From: Oscillospiraceae bacterium
GTDB lineage: Bacteria; Bacillota; Clostridia; Oscillospirales; Oscillospiraceae
Direction: 5' to 3'
Length of the DNA stretch: 64,000 nt
NCBI GenBank assembly: GCA_017621795.1
Contig: JAGASJ010000087.1
Span: forward strand, 30,178-94,177
Position numbers and translations under genes: made by a program. Below the pieces are notes generated by a model, which was not told where the DNA came from, ran no database searches, and saw only the letters and a list, made by a program, of their open reading frames with translations. Positions 26,991 to 35,505 of the stretch are shown piece by piece. Position 1 is the first letter of the stretch, and each line of letters opens with the position of its first letter.

Positions 26991-27263
26991 TTATGGCGTC
27001 ATCATTACGGTCAGGCGGGGGTTTTCCTCACAAGCCTCACGAAAAACGTAAAGCAGCTTTCCGCACCAGTCCCCAACAGCATAATGCAGTGCGTGAAAAT
27101 TGGTAAGAGTAAGCTCTGTTTGCTTTGAAATGTCCGTCAGGCAGTCGTAAAGGGCATCTAAATTGTGGCCGTAGTAATCGGGGAAGGAGAGGGCCTGCGC
27201 CAATGCCTGATGTACAGCGGCAGGGGTGCTGAGCGGCTTGCAGTCGATGGTGATTTTCTTCAT
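26991..27263 (-). CDS. Barstar-family ribonuclease inhibitor
   Basis: A 90-residue barstar. FPDYYGHNLDALYDCLTD (residues 28-45) carries the barnase-blocking residues equivalent to barstar Tyr-29, Asp-35 and Asp-39; the Trp-38 position is Tyr here. The C-terminal FREACEEN matches barstar too. It is the first gene of a two-gene operon with the barnase-like lipoprotein, so the inhibitor is made first. Ribosome site AGGAG lies 6-7 nt before ATG 27263, and a strong promoter is at 27327-27355. Confidence 0.9.
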   Translation of the reverse strand: MKKITIDCKPLSTPAAVHQALAQALSFPDYYGHNLDALYDCLTDISKQTELTLTNFHALHYAVGDWCGKLLYVFREACEENPRLTVMMTP

Positions 27264-27276
27264 AATATTCTCCTGA

Positions 27277-27302
27277 AGTAACCGATTTAACCATCGGTTA
27301 CT
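27277..27302 (-). repeat. Inverted-repeat element in the barstar leader
   Basis: AGTAACCGAT (27277-27286) and ATCGGTTACT (27293-27302) are perfect 10-bp arms around 6 nt, directly upstream of the ribosome site. Nearly the same sequence occurs at 47556-47587 between eutL and eutE. It could be a repressor operator or an RNA hairpin. Confidence 0.7.
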
Positions 27303-27326
27303 AAAATTTAATTACGCATCCTACTT

Positions 27327-27355
27327 ATTATAGCCCACCCCCATAGGAAAGTCAA
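27327..27355 (-). promoter_or_regulatory. Promoter of the barstar-barnase operon
   Basis: On the minus strand, TTGACT (27355-27350), a 17-bp spacer and perfect TATAAT (27332-27327). The inverted repeat at 27277-27302 lies in the transcript leader. Confidence 0.8.
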
Positions 27356-27390
27356 TGAGAAACCCAAACACCGGCGGTATACTCAGCGGC

Positions 27391-28065
27391 CTATTCCAGT
27401 ACCGCCTTTAGCTTCATGAGGGCCTTTTTTTCGATACGGCTAACGTAGCTGCGGCTGATGCCGGTGATCTTTGCCACATCCCGCTGCTTTTGGGGTGTGC
27501 CGCCGCCCAATCCGTAGCGCAGGGTAATGACCTGCTTTTCCTGCGGGGTGAGCACCCGGTCTATGGCGCTGAGCATCTTTCTGATATCCTCCCGATTGCT
27601 GATGCGCTCCAATAGATCCTCATCCTGTGCCACCACATCCATCAGCGAAAGGGCCGCGCCGTCTCCCGCGGTCTCAATGTAATCCGACAAGGAGACGTCC
27701 TGACTGCTCTTTTTCTGACTGCGGAAATACATCAAAATTTCATTTTCCACGCAGCGGGCGGCATAAGTACCCAGCCGAGCACCTTTGGAGGGATCGAAGC
27801 TTTCGATGCCCTTGATCAGCCCGATGGTGCCGATGGAGATCAAGTCTTCCTGATCGGCATTTTGGGCGTAGTATTTTTTCAGAACGTGGGCGACTAAGCG
27901 GAGATTGTGTTCGATCAGCACATTGCGTGCCTGCAAATCTCCGTTTTTAAACCGGGTGATATACGCGTCTTCTTCCTGGCGTGTCAGAGGCCGGGGAAAG
28001 CTTCCCGAGCCTAACTGCAGTGCAAACATCAATCCGCTGACGATGAGCCAGACGGCGGCGATCAT
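27391..28065 (-). CDS. sigK: Sporulation sigma factor, pro-sigma-K
   Basis: A 224-residue late mother-cell sigma factor. The N-terminus MIAAVWLIVSGLMFALQLG is a hydrophobic pro-sequence like that removed from pro-sigma-K, followed by FPRPLTRQEEDAYI. Region 2 (DLISIGTIGLIKGIESFDPS) and region 4 (KQRDVAKITGISRSYVSRIE) are intact. I set the start at ATG 28065 because GGAGGTGA lies just upstream, whereas the longer frame to 28116 adds only a basic extension. No skin-type element interrupts the gene. It shows the organism belongs to a spore-forming lineage. Confidence 0.92.
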   Translation of the reverse strand: MIAAVWLIVSGLMFALQLGSGSFPRPLTRQEEDAYITRFKNGDLQARNVLIEHNLRLVAHVLKKYYAQNADQEDLISIGTIGLIKGIESFDPSKGARLGTYAARCVENEILMYFRSQKKSSQDVSLSDYIETAGDGAALSLMDVVAQDEDLLERISNREDIRKMLSAIDRVLTPQEKQVITLRYGLGGGTPQKQRDVAKITGISRSYVSRIEKKALMKLKAVLE

Positions 28066-28240
28066 ACGCCTCACCTCCAATATACTGTATTGCCCCCTGC
28101 CAGTCCTTTTTCCCAATCCCGGGCAATAAAACTCAAATCAGCCTAAGTAGGTGAGAGAAAACCGTATACCATCAAGCCCCCCCGCACAATCAATCCTCCC
28201 CCGTAACATTTTCTATCAATTTTTAGTAAACAATCGAAAA

Positions 28241-28277
28241 AAGCACCTGTTGCTCATTAAATAAGCAACAGGTGCTT
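28241..28277 (-). terminator. Terminator after the RES gene
   Basis: AAGCACCTGTTGCT (28241-28254) and AGCAACAGGTGCTT (28264-28277) form a 14-bp stem. Read on the minus strand it is followed by a T-run (28240-28235), so it ends the defence operon. The remainder of 28066-28357 holds no gene I can support. Confidence 0.85.
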
Positions 28278-28357
28278 GCAGGCTCATTTGGTTTGTCAGA
28301 AAGACAATAATATCTCTATATTCAGTGTCCGCTGTGATTCATCCTCTCTTGTATTAG

Positions 28358-29365
28358 TTACACATTCTTTGTCCATTCTAAATCATTTATTTCAGATTTG
28401 AGCCTTGGGGTACCGATTTTATAAATCAGAGGATCATCCAATTTTAAATCAATTCCTTTTACTTCTACTAAATCTGAAGCAAAAGCGGAACAGTCTTCAG
28501 GATTAAAAAGAACGATATTTATTCCTTCTCTATGTAGAGAACTTCTAAATCTTAATCCGTCAAATCCCATGTTTTTAATTTCTTCGGCAATATACTGTGT
28601 GGGCAGATACTTTGTTGCATCACCGTTATACGGCTTTGAAAACATCTCTCCTATTGTGTTGTACAATCTCGGTAGTTCTACCACTTCATCATTCACTATG
28701 TCGTGGATATCTAAAGTTAAGTCGTATAGTTTAACATCCTTTGTCAATCTAAACCTTGCAACACTTACCGTATCACCTATAATTGGTCTTACTTCATATA
28801 CAGGGGTTACTGAATCTTCACTTAAATATAAGTATCGAATATGATCAGGATTTGCTCTCCCATTGCCGACAAGATCTGCTTTTGGAGCGCCTGAATCCTC
28901 AGCATTCCAGCCTTTGAATCTCACATTTTGTTTCCACTTCTTTTGTGCGTTAACAAGTTCCGGTGTTTCATCATAATCGTAATTACCATAAATCTCCGGC
29001 ATCAAAGAAAGAATCTTTTCCTCATCCGTCCATTCGTTAAGTATTTTTTCAATCTCAGATTTACTACATCCGTTCTCCTGCAAATAGTATTTTACAAGTT
29101 TGTTGAAATTGCTCTTTTCGAAAACACGGGCACGATATAAAACAACACCTTTTTTGAGGATCGTTACTGCGTTTTCTTTGCACTCGTAGATCTCATCTAT
29201 AACTGCATGCTTGACCGAAAAGCGATTTTTATAGATTAATTCTTCTTCGAAGTTCTTCCATTGCGAGTTCCTTTGTTTGATGTCTTCCATAAGCATTGCG
29301 AGCAGGAGAAACTTCCATTCATCGCTATTCATATGTTCAAAGTCCGTTTTTATATCTTTATCCAT
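28358..29365 (-). CDS. RES-domain protein (NAD+ phosphorylase / toxin family)
   Basis: A 335-residue protein whose C-terminal half is a RES domain: LYRAR (Arg-78/80), RYLYLSEDSVTPVYEVRP (Glu-191), and GFDGLRFRSSLH (Ser-275/276). Characterised RES toxins degrade NAD+ by phosphorolysis and arrest growth. The N-terminal 140 residues are an extra helical, acidic region as seen in longer, defence-linked RES proteins. No Xre/MbcA-type antitoxin gene lies beside it, unlike in the usual two-gene modules. It is the last gene of the restriction operon run, 35 bp after the ART-like gene, with AAAGGAG as ribosome site. NAD+ depletion after infection is inference. Confidence 0.8.
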   Translation of the reverse strand: MDKDIKTDFEHMNSDEWKFLLLAMLMEDIKQRNSQWKNFEEELIYKNRFSVKHAVIDEIYECKENAVTILKKGVVLYRARVFEKSNFNKLVKYYLQENGCSKSEIEKILNEWTDEEKILSLMPEIYGNYDYDETPELVNAQKKWKQNVRFKGWNAEDSGAPKADLVGNGRANPDHIRYLYLSEDSVTPVYEVRPIIGDTVSVARFRLTKDVKLYDLTLDIHDIVNDEVVELPRLYNTIGEMFSKPYNGDATKYLPTQYIAEEIKNMGFDGLRFRSSLHREGINIVLFNPEDCSAFASDLVEVKGIDLKLDDPLIYKIGTPRLKSEINDLEWTKNV

Positions 29366-29400
29366 CTTTTCTCCTTTTTACTGTTCACGCATGTATCTAA

Positions 29401-29961
29401 TTAGTAACAATCCCTATTTCGCTTATTCCATTTCAAATCGTATAACCAATTACGCTTAACCCTAACTATATATTCGTCCTCTTTCTTGTATTCCTCATAA
29501 AAGGACTCTCTAAAATAAGGCGTTGGACGATATGTGCCCTTTTTGATACATTCACTCAAAGGAAAGAAACTGCGTTCGTGCTCTATAGCATTTTCATCCT
29601 CAAACTGTAAATATTCTTCTGTATCACAAATTAGCAAATGTCCCGTATGATTCTCAGAAAATCTTTCGGCAGTGTATATCCTTCCGGTAAAACTTTGTAT
29701 CTCTCGATTGGAAAGACGTTGACAGGAACGAAATAGAACAGGTCTTTCTGGAGGCAAATATATTTTTAATACAAGATCCCACACATCGTAGTAAGCTTTC
29801 GTCTTCTCAGCGCCATCAGTCATCACCCAGTTACATATAAATGAAACGGACTCCTGTAATAGTGGAATATCTTCGGTCATGAAAGCCACAATGTTCTCTG
29901 CTATTTTCCTCTTATTTTTCGATCCTATTCTATACAAGAATTCCTTCGCCTCATTTCTCAT
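29401..29961 (-). CDS. Small protein, possible divergent ADP-ribosyltransferase fold
   Basis: A 186-residue protein of unknown function. The order of motifs resembles R-S-E ADP-ribosyltransferases: VLFRSCQ (Arg-78), IQSFTG (Ser-90/Thr-92), TAERFSE, and KKEDEYIVRV (Glu-161, Glu-163 as a possible E-x-E). I see this by eye only; it could be an unrelated fold. The first 70 residues are helical. It sits 35 bp downstream of hsdR and 35 bp upstream of the RES gene, with a weak ribosome site, so it is probably translated as part of the same message. Confidence 0.6.
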   Translation of the reverse strand: MRNEAKEFLYRIGSKNKRKIAENIVAFMTEDIPLLQESVSFICNWVMTDGAEKTKAYYDVWDLVLKIYLPPERPVLFRSCQRLSNREIQSFTGRIYTAERFSENHTGHLLICDTEEYLQFEDENAIEHERSFFPLSECIKKGTYRPTPYFRESFYEEYKKEDEYIVRVKRNWLYDLKWNKRNRDCY

Positions 29962-29996
29962 TCTTTTGTAAGAACATACTTTTTCAAGAAAAAATA

Positions 29997-32900
29997 TTAA
30001 TACTCATTATCCGTCCACATTTCACACTGGCTGATAACAGTCTCAATGGCATCTTCATACTGTTCCGGCGGATAATCGTACTTCTTTAGCAGACGCTTAA
30101 CCATCTTGCGCATCTTGGCACGTGCGGTCTCTTTCTTCTGCCAGTCAATCGTCCTGTTTTTACGAAGCAACTCGGTAAGCTCCTGAGTCATTTGCACAAG
30201 CACATCATTTTTGTAAAAATCTTTAATTGCTTGTGGCTTCGTCAAAGCATCGTAAAACGCAAGTTCTTCCTGTGTTAATCCTAGATCTTCGCCAGCTTTG
30301 TGAGCCTTTGCAATTTCCTCTGCTGCTGCCAAAAGTTCCTTAATGACTTCATCGTTGCTGATATGCCCATTGTAGTAAGCGTTCATAATACGGGCAATCA
30401 TTTCCGAGAACTTTTGTGATTGTACAACATTGGTTCGCTTATACAGGGAAACCTGTTCAGCAAGTAATTTCTTCAAAATCTCCACAGCAATATTCTTTTG
30501 TTTCATCTTGGAGATTTCTTCAAGAACATTGGCATCAAACAACGAGAAATGCTCACCCATCTTTCGACTGTCGAACAGGCTGATAACGCCTTCACTCTGG
30601 ACACTTGCCTTCAACAGTTCATTGATTTGTGCATTGATCTCTGTGAGGGACATAGGCTTTCCGCCGTTGCCGCCATAAGTAAGCTTTATAACGGTAGATC
30701 TCACCGCCTCAAAATAGGCAGCTTCTCGGCGTTCCTTATCCGTAGTCATACTGGAACAGAGCGACATTGCCTGCCGCATCAGCATCGATTCTTTAAGGTA
30801 CAAATCCTTTCGATCCTGCGCTTGCGCATCCAGCACAAAGTTTGCACCGTCCGTAATAGCTTGTGCCATTTCAAGTGCAGAGCCTTTGATAAACCCGCTG
30901 TAATCGAAACCGTGGAATAAATCACGGCATACCTGCAGTTTTTCCTGGAACTTGGGATATGCTGTCTTTGCAATATCCATATCACCGTATTTAGAACGGT
31001 CACGGGCGGTATACTCGTTCATTGCCGCTTTAAGTGCAGATGCAATGCCTACATAGTCAACGACAAGACCGCCTTCTTTGTCACCAAACACACGATTCAC
31101 ACGGGCAATTGCCTGCATCAAATTATATCCGTGCATAGGCTTGTACACATACATCGTAGCCATTGACGGAACGTCAAAACCGGTGAGCCACATATCGACA
31201 ACAATAGCGATTTTCATAGGATCATTATTGTCCTTGAATTTGCGGGCAAGTTCTTCTTTGTGGCGCTTAGTTCCAATTATTTCTTTCCAGTCCTCTGGAT
31301 CGTTGTTGCCGCTGGTCATAACGACACCCATCTTTTCTTTCCAATCGGGTCTCACCTCTAAAATGCGGCGGTAGATCTTCATTGCAATGGGGCGCGAATA
31401 GGCAACGATCATCGCCTTGCCAGTCAGGAGGTTTGCTCTTCCTGATTCGTAATGCTTGACGATATCATCCACCAGAGAGGTAATGGTAGAATCTGCACCA
31501 AGTACACTTTCCATTTGCCCAAGCATTTTCTTTGATTTTTCAATGGTAGTAGAATCGGCTTGTTGCTCTAATAAATCGTATGTAGAGTCAATAAGTTTCA
31601 GCGTATTTTCGTCTAACTTTAAGTGAACAACGCGGCTTTCGTAGTAAACAGGACGAGTTGCACCATCTTCAACCGCCTGCGTCATATCATAGATATCGAT
31701 GTATTCACCGAACACCTCACGGGTATTGCGATCCTTGGACGATACCGGAGTTCCTGTAAAGCCGATAAATGTGGCATTAGGCAAAGCGTCACGAATGATA
31801 CGAGCATTACCAACAACAATGCGCGCCTCGGTTTCGCCCTGCGCATTTTCGCTCATAACAACACGCTCATCCATACCGTACTGTCCGCGATGCGCTTCAT
31901 CAGCCATAACTACGATGTTGCGGCGGCTAGATAACGGTTCTTCGCTTTCCTCAAACTTAAACATGGTAGTGAAGATAATTCCGTTTGCCTCTCTACCGTC
32001 CAACAACTGTTTCAGATGCACCTTGCTTTCTGCCTGTACCGGTGTTTGCCGCAAGAACGAGGCACATTTAGAAAACTGGGAATAAAGCTGATCATCAAGA
32101 TCGATTCTGTCGGTCATAACAACAATAGTCGGACTATCTAGTGCATCTTGCAGTAAATGGGCATAGAACACCATAGACAGTGATTTGCCACTGCCTTGCG
32201 TATGCCAAAACACGCCGCCTTTACCATCGGTAACGGTAGCGATTTTCGCACGCTCAACCGCTTTGCGAACAGCAAAGTACTGATGATAGCCTGCTAATAT
32301 CTTAAATGCTTTTGCCTGTTCCACAGAGAAACAAATAAAATTCTTGATAATATCCAGTAGCTGTGCCTTGTCGAACATCCCCTCATAGAAGGTCTGAAAA
32401 TCTGCGAGGGTTACGGTTTCTGTTCCGTCTTTGGATTTCCATTCCATAAAACGATCAAGGCCAGAGGTGATCGTGCCTGCTTTGTTTGTAGTCAGATCAC
32501 TGATTACACAGATGGCGTTGTAATTGAAAATAGACGGGATATCCAGCATATAGTTGCGGATCTGATTATACGCATTCTCGGCATTAACCTCATCCTTTGA
32601 CGGACTTTTCAGTTCGCACAAAACCAAGGGTAAACCGTTTATAAACAGAATAATATCAGGACGGCGATTGTTGCCATTTTCTATGTAGGTAAATTGATTT
32701 ACAACATAAAAACTGTTGTTCTCAACGTTTTTGTAATCCACAAGGTAAACAAGAGAGTTTCTTTCTTCACCGGACACATAATATTTAACCGGCACACCAT
32801 TCTGCAGATAGTCCATAAATAGCATGTTCTTCTGCAACAGACTACCTGTATCAAAATCACGCAGCTTGGCTATCGCTTCTTGAATGGCATCTAGAGGCAA

Positions 32901-33056
32901 CCCCTTATTCAGTTTCACAAGACTATCCTGAAGGACAGCATCCAGCAGAGGGCTGGAATAATCACGCTCCATATCGGGCGCATAGATGTGGGTATAACCC
33001 ATCCTCTCGAACAGCTCAATAATAGCTTGCTCGTATAATTCTTCTGTGAAGTGCAT
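29997..33056 (-). CDS. hsdR: Type I restriction enzyme, R subunit
   Basis: A 1019-residue motor-nuclease subunit of normal length. Near residue 140 is the PD-(D/E)xK nuclease core (RPDIILFINGLPLVLCELK). The SF2 translocase follows with Walker A HTQGSGKS (about 285-292) and DEAH box (about 385), then QAIARVNRVF as motif VI. The C-terminal quarter is the helical domain that docks on HsdM. It cuts DNA lacking the modification made by HsdM/HsdS at 34.3-37.0 kb. It is separated from hsdS by two non-restriction genes, an unusual insertion. The ribosome site is AGGAGG. Confidence 0.95.
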   Translation of the reverse strand: MHFTEELYEQAIIELFERMGYTHIYAPDMERDYSSPLLDAVLQDSLVKLNKGLPLDAIQEAIAKLRDFDTGSLLQKNMLFMDYLQNGVPVKYYVSGEERNSLVYLVDYKNVENNSFYVVNQFTYIENGNNRRPDIILFINGLPLVLCELKSPSKDEVNAENAYNQIRNYMLDIPSIFNYNAICVISDLTTNKAGTITSGLDRFMEWKSKDGTETVTLADFQTFYEGMFDKAQLLDIIKNFICFSVEQAKAFKILAGYHQYFAVRKAVERAKIATVTDGKGGVFWHTQGSGKSLSMVFYAHLLQDALDSPTIVVMTDRIDLDDQLYSQFSKCASFLRQTPVQAESKVHLKQLLDGREANGIIFTTMFKFEESEEPLSSRRNIVVMADEAHRGQYGMDERVVMSENAQGETEARIVVGNARIIRDALPNATFIGFTGTPVSSKDRNTREVFGEYIDIYDMTQAVEDGATRPVYYESRVVHLKLDENTLKLIDSTYDLLEQQADSTTIEKSKKMLGQMESVLGADSTITSLVDDIVKHYESGRANLLTGKAMIVAYSRPIAMKIYRRILEVRPDWKEKMGVVMTSGNNDPEDWKEIIGTKRHKEELARKFKDNNDPMKIAIVVDMWLTGFDVPSMATMYVYKPMHGYNLMQAIARVNRVFGDKEGGLVVDYVGIASALKAAMNEYTARDRSKYGDMDIAKTAYPKFQEKLQVCRDLFHGFDYSGFIKGSALEMAQAITDGANFVLDAQAQDRKDLYLKESMLMRQAMSLCSSMTTDKERREAAYFEAVRSTVIKLTYGGNGGKPMSLTEINAQINELLKASVQSEGVISLFDSRKMGEHFSLFDANVLEEISKMKQKNIAVEILKKLLAEQVSLYKRTNVVQSQKFSEMIARIMNAYYNGHISNDEVIKELLAAAEEIAKAHKAGEDLGLTQEELAFYDALTKPQAIKDFYKNDVLVQMTQELTELLRKNRTIDWQKKETARAKMRKMVKRLLKKYDYPPEQYEDAIETVISQCEMWTDNEY

Positions 33057-33079
33057 ATTGGTGCCTCCTATAAAAGGTT

Positions 33080-33631
33080 TTACTTGTTCGTGAGAGTTAA
33101 CTCATTCCAAATTCTTTTGTGGTATTTATGAGCAAACTCGCTCATCGTATTGATATAGTCTTTTTTGCATTCTTTTATATTTTTATCGCCTATAATTGCC
33201 ATTAGCACCTTCCACAAGGAAGTATAGAGCTCGTGAACATCGTTTTCCAATATGCCAGGAAACAAAAACTCCATTTGATGCAGTGAGTGTTCAAATGTGT
33301 ATACTTTTTTTATGACAATTTTGAAATCAAGTTCTTCATACTTAAGTTCGTCAAAAAATAGCATACAGTCCTTGCGCATATCTTCTACAGTTTCACTTTT
33401 TTGCAAAGCTTTATTGAACGAAACACAACGTTCAAATAACTGAAAGACTTCATACCGCTTGTCGAACAATGCAATCTTGTTCTGCTCTTCGGCAATCTTC
33501 TTAGGAACTCTTATTGCGTAAAATAACGCGAAAGCAGAAATTAAAATTGTAATAATAGTCAATCCTAACTGTACATAATCAATCCAGCTAGGATTTCCTA
33601 ATTCTTCAATTGCTTTAATTAATTCTTCCAT
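33080..33631 (-). CDS. Single-pass membrane protein embedded in the restriction operon
   Basis: A 183-residue protein I do not recognise. One N-terminal membrane helix (residues about 18-43, YVQLGLTIITILISAFALFY) is followed by a long helical cytoplasmic region rich in Lys, Glu and aromatic residues. It lies 12 bp after the TIR gene and 23 bp before hsdR, with GGAG before ATG 33631, so TIR and membrane protein look like a pair. Small membrane effectors accompany TIR or nucleotide-signal proteins in several defence systems; a similar role here is inference. Confidence 0.65.
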   Translation of the reverse strand: MEELIKAIEELGNPSWIDYVQLGLTIITILISAFALFYAIRVPKKIAEEQNKIALFDKRYEVFQLFERCVSFNKALQKSETVEDMRKDCMLFFDELKYEELDFKIVIKKVYTFEHSLHQMEFLFPGILENDVHELYTSLWKVLMAIIGDKNIKECKKDYINTMSEFAHKYHKRIWNELTLTNK

Positions 33632-33643
33632 ACATTCTCCATA

Positions 33644-34321
33644 TTACAATTTTGACAAATCAATGGAATATCCGTTTTTCTGCATTTCCTTTGCAAGCGA
33701 AAGTTTGGCGTCTTCTACATTATCCTTAAAGGGTATGTATATAAGCCCATGTATATCCGAAGGAGATTCCATATCTTCTGCTTGTGATAATAGAATTGCT
33801 ACTTTTTCTCGTCCTTTTGAAGCAAGTAACATACCGAGTTCTAAAACTACATTTTGACGAACACGATATTTTTTATTGGCTTCATTATCTTTTGCATATC
33901 CGATATCATCGGGAGTGGCAAGAACTATACCGAAATCAGCCTGTGCAGTATATTCTTCCAATTTCTCAATAATAGTTGCACCTGCAGAAGGTAACTGATC
34001 TAGTATCAGAGGCTCTAAATCCCAACGACGGAGCATAGCTTCTAATTGTGTGCGCGCATATTTATTATGTCCGTATACAACAAACACTTTATTATTTTGA
34101 GGGGTAGTATTAGCAGATGTATTGCTAAATAATTGCTCTATAATATCTTTGTTTTTACCTTGACAATTTACGGTTCCTTTGTCCCAACAATTAATAACAC
34201 AACCATTTTCTAATTTTAAAACCGTTCCTAAATCATTTCCAGATCGTGTTTCGGAAGAAATCTTGAAATTTGATTTTTTTAAAATTGCTTTTGCATTTTC
34301 TAGTGTCATAATAATAGCCAT
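33644..34321 (-). CDS. TIR-like nucleotide-binding protein (CAP12/Pycsar TIR type)
   Basis: A 225-residue protein. Residues about 78-225 form the TIR-like domain found in Cap12/TIR-STING and Pycsar effectors: VFVVYGHNKYART, then DFGIVLATPDDIGY and RVRQNVVLELGMLL, where Glu-161 matches the catalytic Glu of NAD+-cleaving TIRs. The first 65 residues contain GCVINCWDKGTVNCQGKN, reminiscent of the TBP-like N-terminal domain of RNase HIII, so nucleic-acid sensing is conceivable. The gene sits 24 bp after hsdS with AAAGGGG before the ATG. NAD+ hydrolysis and abortive infection are inferred from the family, not shown. Confidence 0.8.
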   Translation of the reverse strand: MAIIMTLENAKAILKKSNFKISSETRSGNDLGTVLKLENGCVINCWDKGTVNCQGKNKDIIEQLFSNTSANTTPQNNKVFVVYGHNKYARTQLEAMLRRWDLEPLILDQLPSAGATIIEKLEEYTAQADFGIVLATPDDIGYAKDNEANKKYRVRQNVVLELGMLLASKGREKVAILLSQAEDMESPSDIHGLIYIPFKDNVEDAKLSLAKEMQKNGYSIDLSKL

Positions 34322-34345
34322 TTCATTATCCCCTTTATGTTTATT

Positions 34346-35473
34346 TTATATTTGAATGTCAGAGACATCAATCTCGCCGGACATGAGCCTCGGCAAGAGT
34401 GTATCCCTCAACTCAGCCAATTTTGCGGCTTCGCGGCTGTTCGCCTGCATTGCTTGATACATTGGAGCGACCACCGATTCGAACTCGGCAAGGCGCTCGG
34501 CAGGAGGAATGGCAAGTTCCAGTGCGTTAAGTATGTCAGTGGTCATGCTTGGCACAGCAGAACCGGCATTCATGGAAGCAAGATCCTTGGCCTTCACAAA
34601 ATGGAACACGAATTTTGCTACATTCGGAACCTTCATCTCGGTGTAGAACATGGTGTCAACTGACCAGAACGGCTCATTCACATACATGACATTGTTAAGC
34701 GTTCCTTTTCTGGGGATCAGAACGGATTCACCCGTGTACAAAGGACGCTCAACATAGCGCATAATGCCACCCGATCCGAACACGGGATACACACCGTCTG
34801 CTAACTTTTTGTGGTCTTTGCCATATTTGACAGTGATGAGGTCGGATAAATGTCCTTGCGTCCATGCAGGATCAGCATTGGTAATGAACATTGAGGCATA
34901 GATTGCCTGCGCCTGCTGCTGTAAATTATCGTTTATACGCTTGTTATTTTCTATTTTCCTATCGATTGAAACTAAAATGCTTGCAATTTTATCTTGTGTT
35001 GATCGTTCGCAAATTGGCACAGTTAGTTCACGAATAACTTTCATAGGAACAGTCATCTGTGTACTGCCGTGAGCATGGTTCAGCATTTGCTGTTTAAATT
35101 CATCGCTACGGATATAGAGAAACAGGTATTGTGGATTAATTTTTGAGATATCCGGAGCAATTTTGGCAACATTGGGTGCCAAGTGGTATCTATTATTTTC
35201 AGTTATTTGTGCCGTTTCTCCAATTGTGCCTGTGTAGGAGAGAACAATATCATTTACGTATAACTTGCTGCGTGTAAGACTGTCTGAAACGGATCGCTCA
35301 ATTCTTCGCACATCATCCAAAACCAAACTTCCATTTTTAAGATTAAGTGCACGAACCGTGATAATCTCTCCGTCCGGTATATACTCCATGTATTTTGTAA
35401 ACTCAAATCCTGCCAGTTTGGTAACATCTGCGATTTCGTCCATTCGAACTCGTTCTATCATACCTATCACCAT
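34346..35473 (-). CDS. hsdS: Type I restriction-modification specificity subunit
   Basis: A 375-residue subunit with two target-recognition domains (about 1-180 and 195-375). Each is followed by a conserved helical spacer: QDKIASILVSIDRKIENNKR in the middle and AKLAELRDTLLPRLMSGEI at the end. It determines which bipartite DNA sequence is methylated or cut. The start may be ATG 35473 or ATG 35461; neither has a strong ribosome site. There is one complete copy and no inverted partial copy, so no sign of phase-variable shuffling. The recognised site cannot be predicted here. Confidence 0.93.
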   Translation of the reverse strand: MVIGMIERVRMDEIADVTKLAGFEFTKYMEYIPDGEIITVRALNLKNGSLVLDDVRRIERSVSDSLTRSKLYVNDIVLSYTGTIGETAQITENNRYHLAPNVAKIAPDISKINPQYLFLYIRSDEFKQQMLNHAHGSTQMTVPMKVIRELTVPICERSTQDKIASILVSIDRKIENNKRINDNLQQQAQAIYASMFITNADPAWTQGHLSDLITVKYGKDHKKLADGVYPVFGSGGIMRYVERPLYTGESVLIPRKGTLNNVMYVNEPFWSVDTMFYTEMKVPNVAKFVFHFVKAKDLASMNAGSAVPSMTTDILNALELAIPPAERLAEFESVVAPMYQAMQANSREAAKLAELRDTLLPRLMSGEIDVSDIQI

Positions 35474-35505
35474 CCTATGTGTTGCATCTTTCCTATACTG
35501 GTTTT

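Noticed and set aside
28066-28116. 17-residue extension of SigK
   Set aside because: The pro-sequence with its ribosome site starts at 28065; the extension has neither a site nor similarity to pro-sigma-K.
33080-34321. Complete Pycsar or CBASS system
   Set aside because: TIR-like and membrane-protein genes are there, but no cyclase or CD-NTase gene is found in the island, so the known systems do not fit.
34346-35473. Phase-variable hsdS system
   Set aside because: Only one hsdS copy is present and there is no recombinase or inverted partial hsdS nearby.
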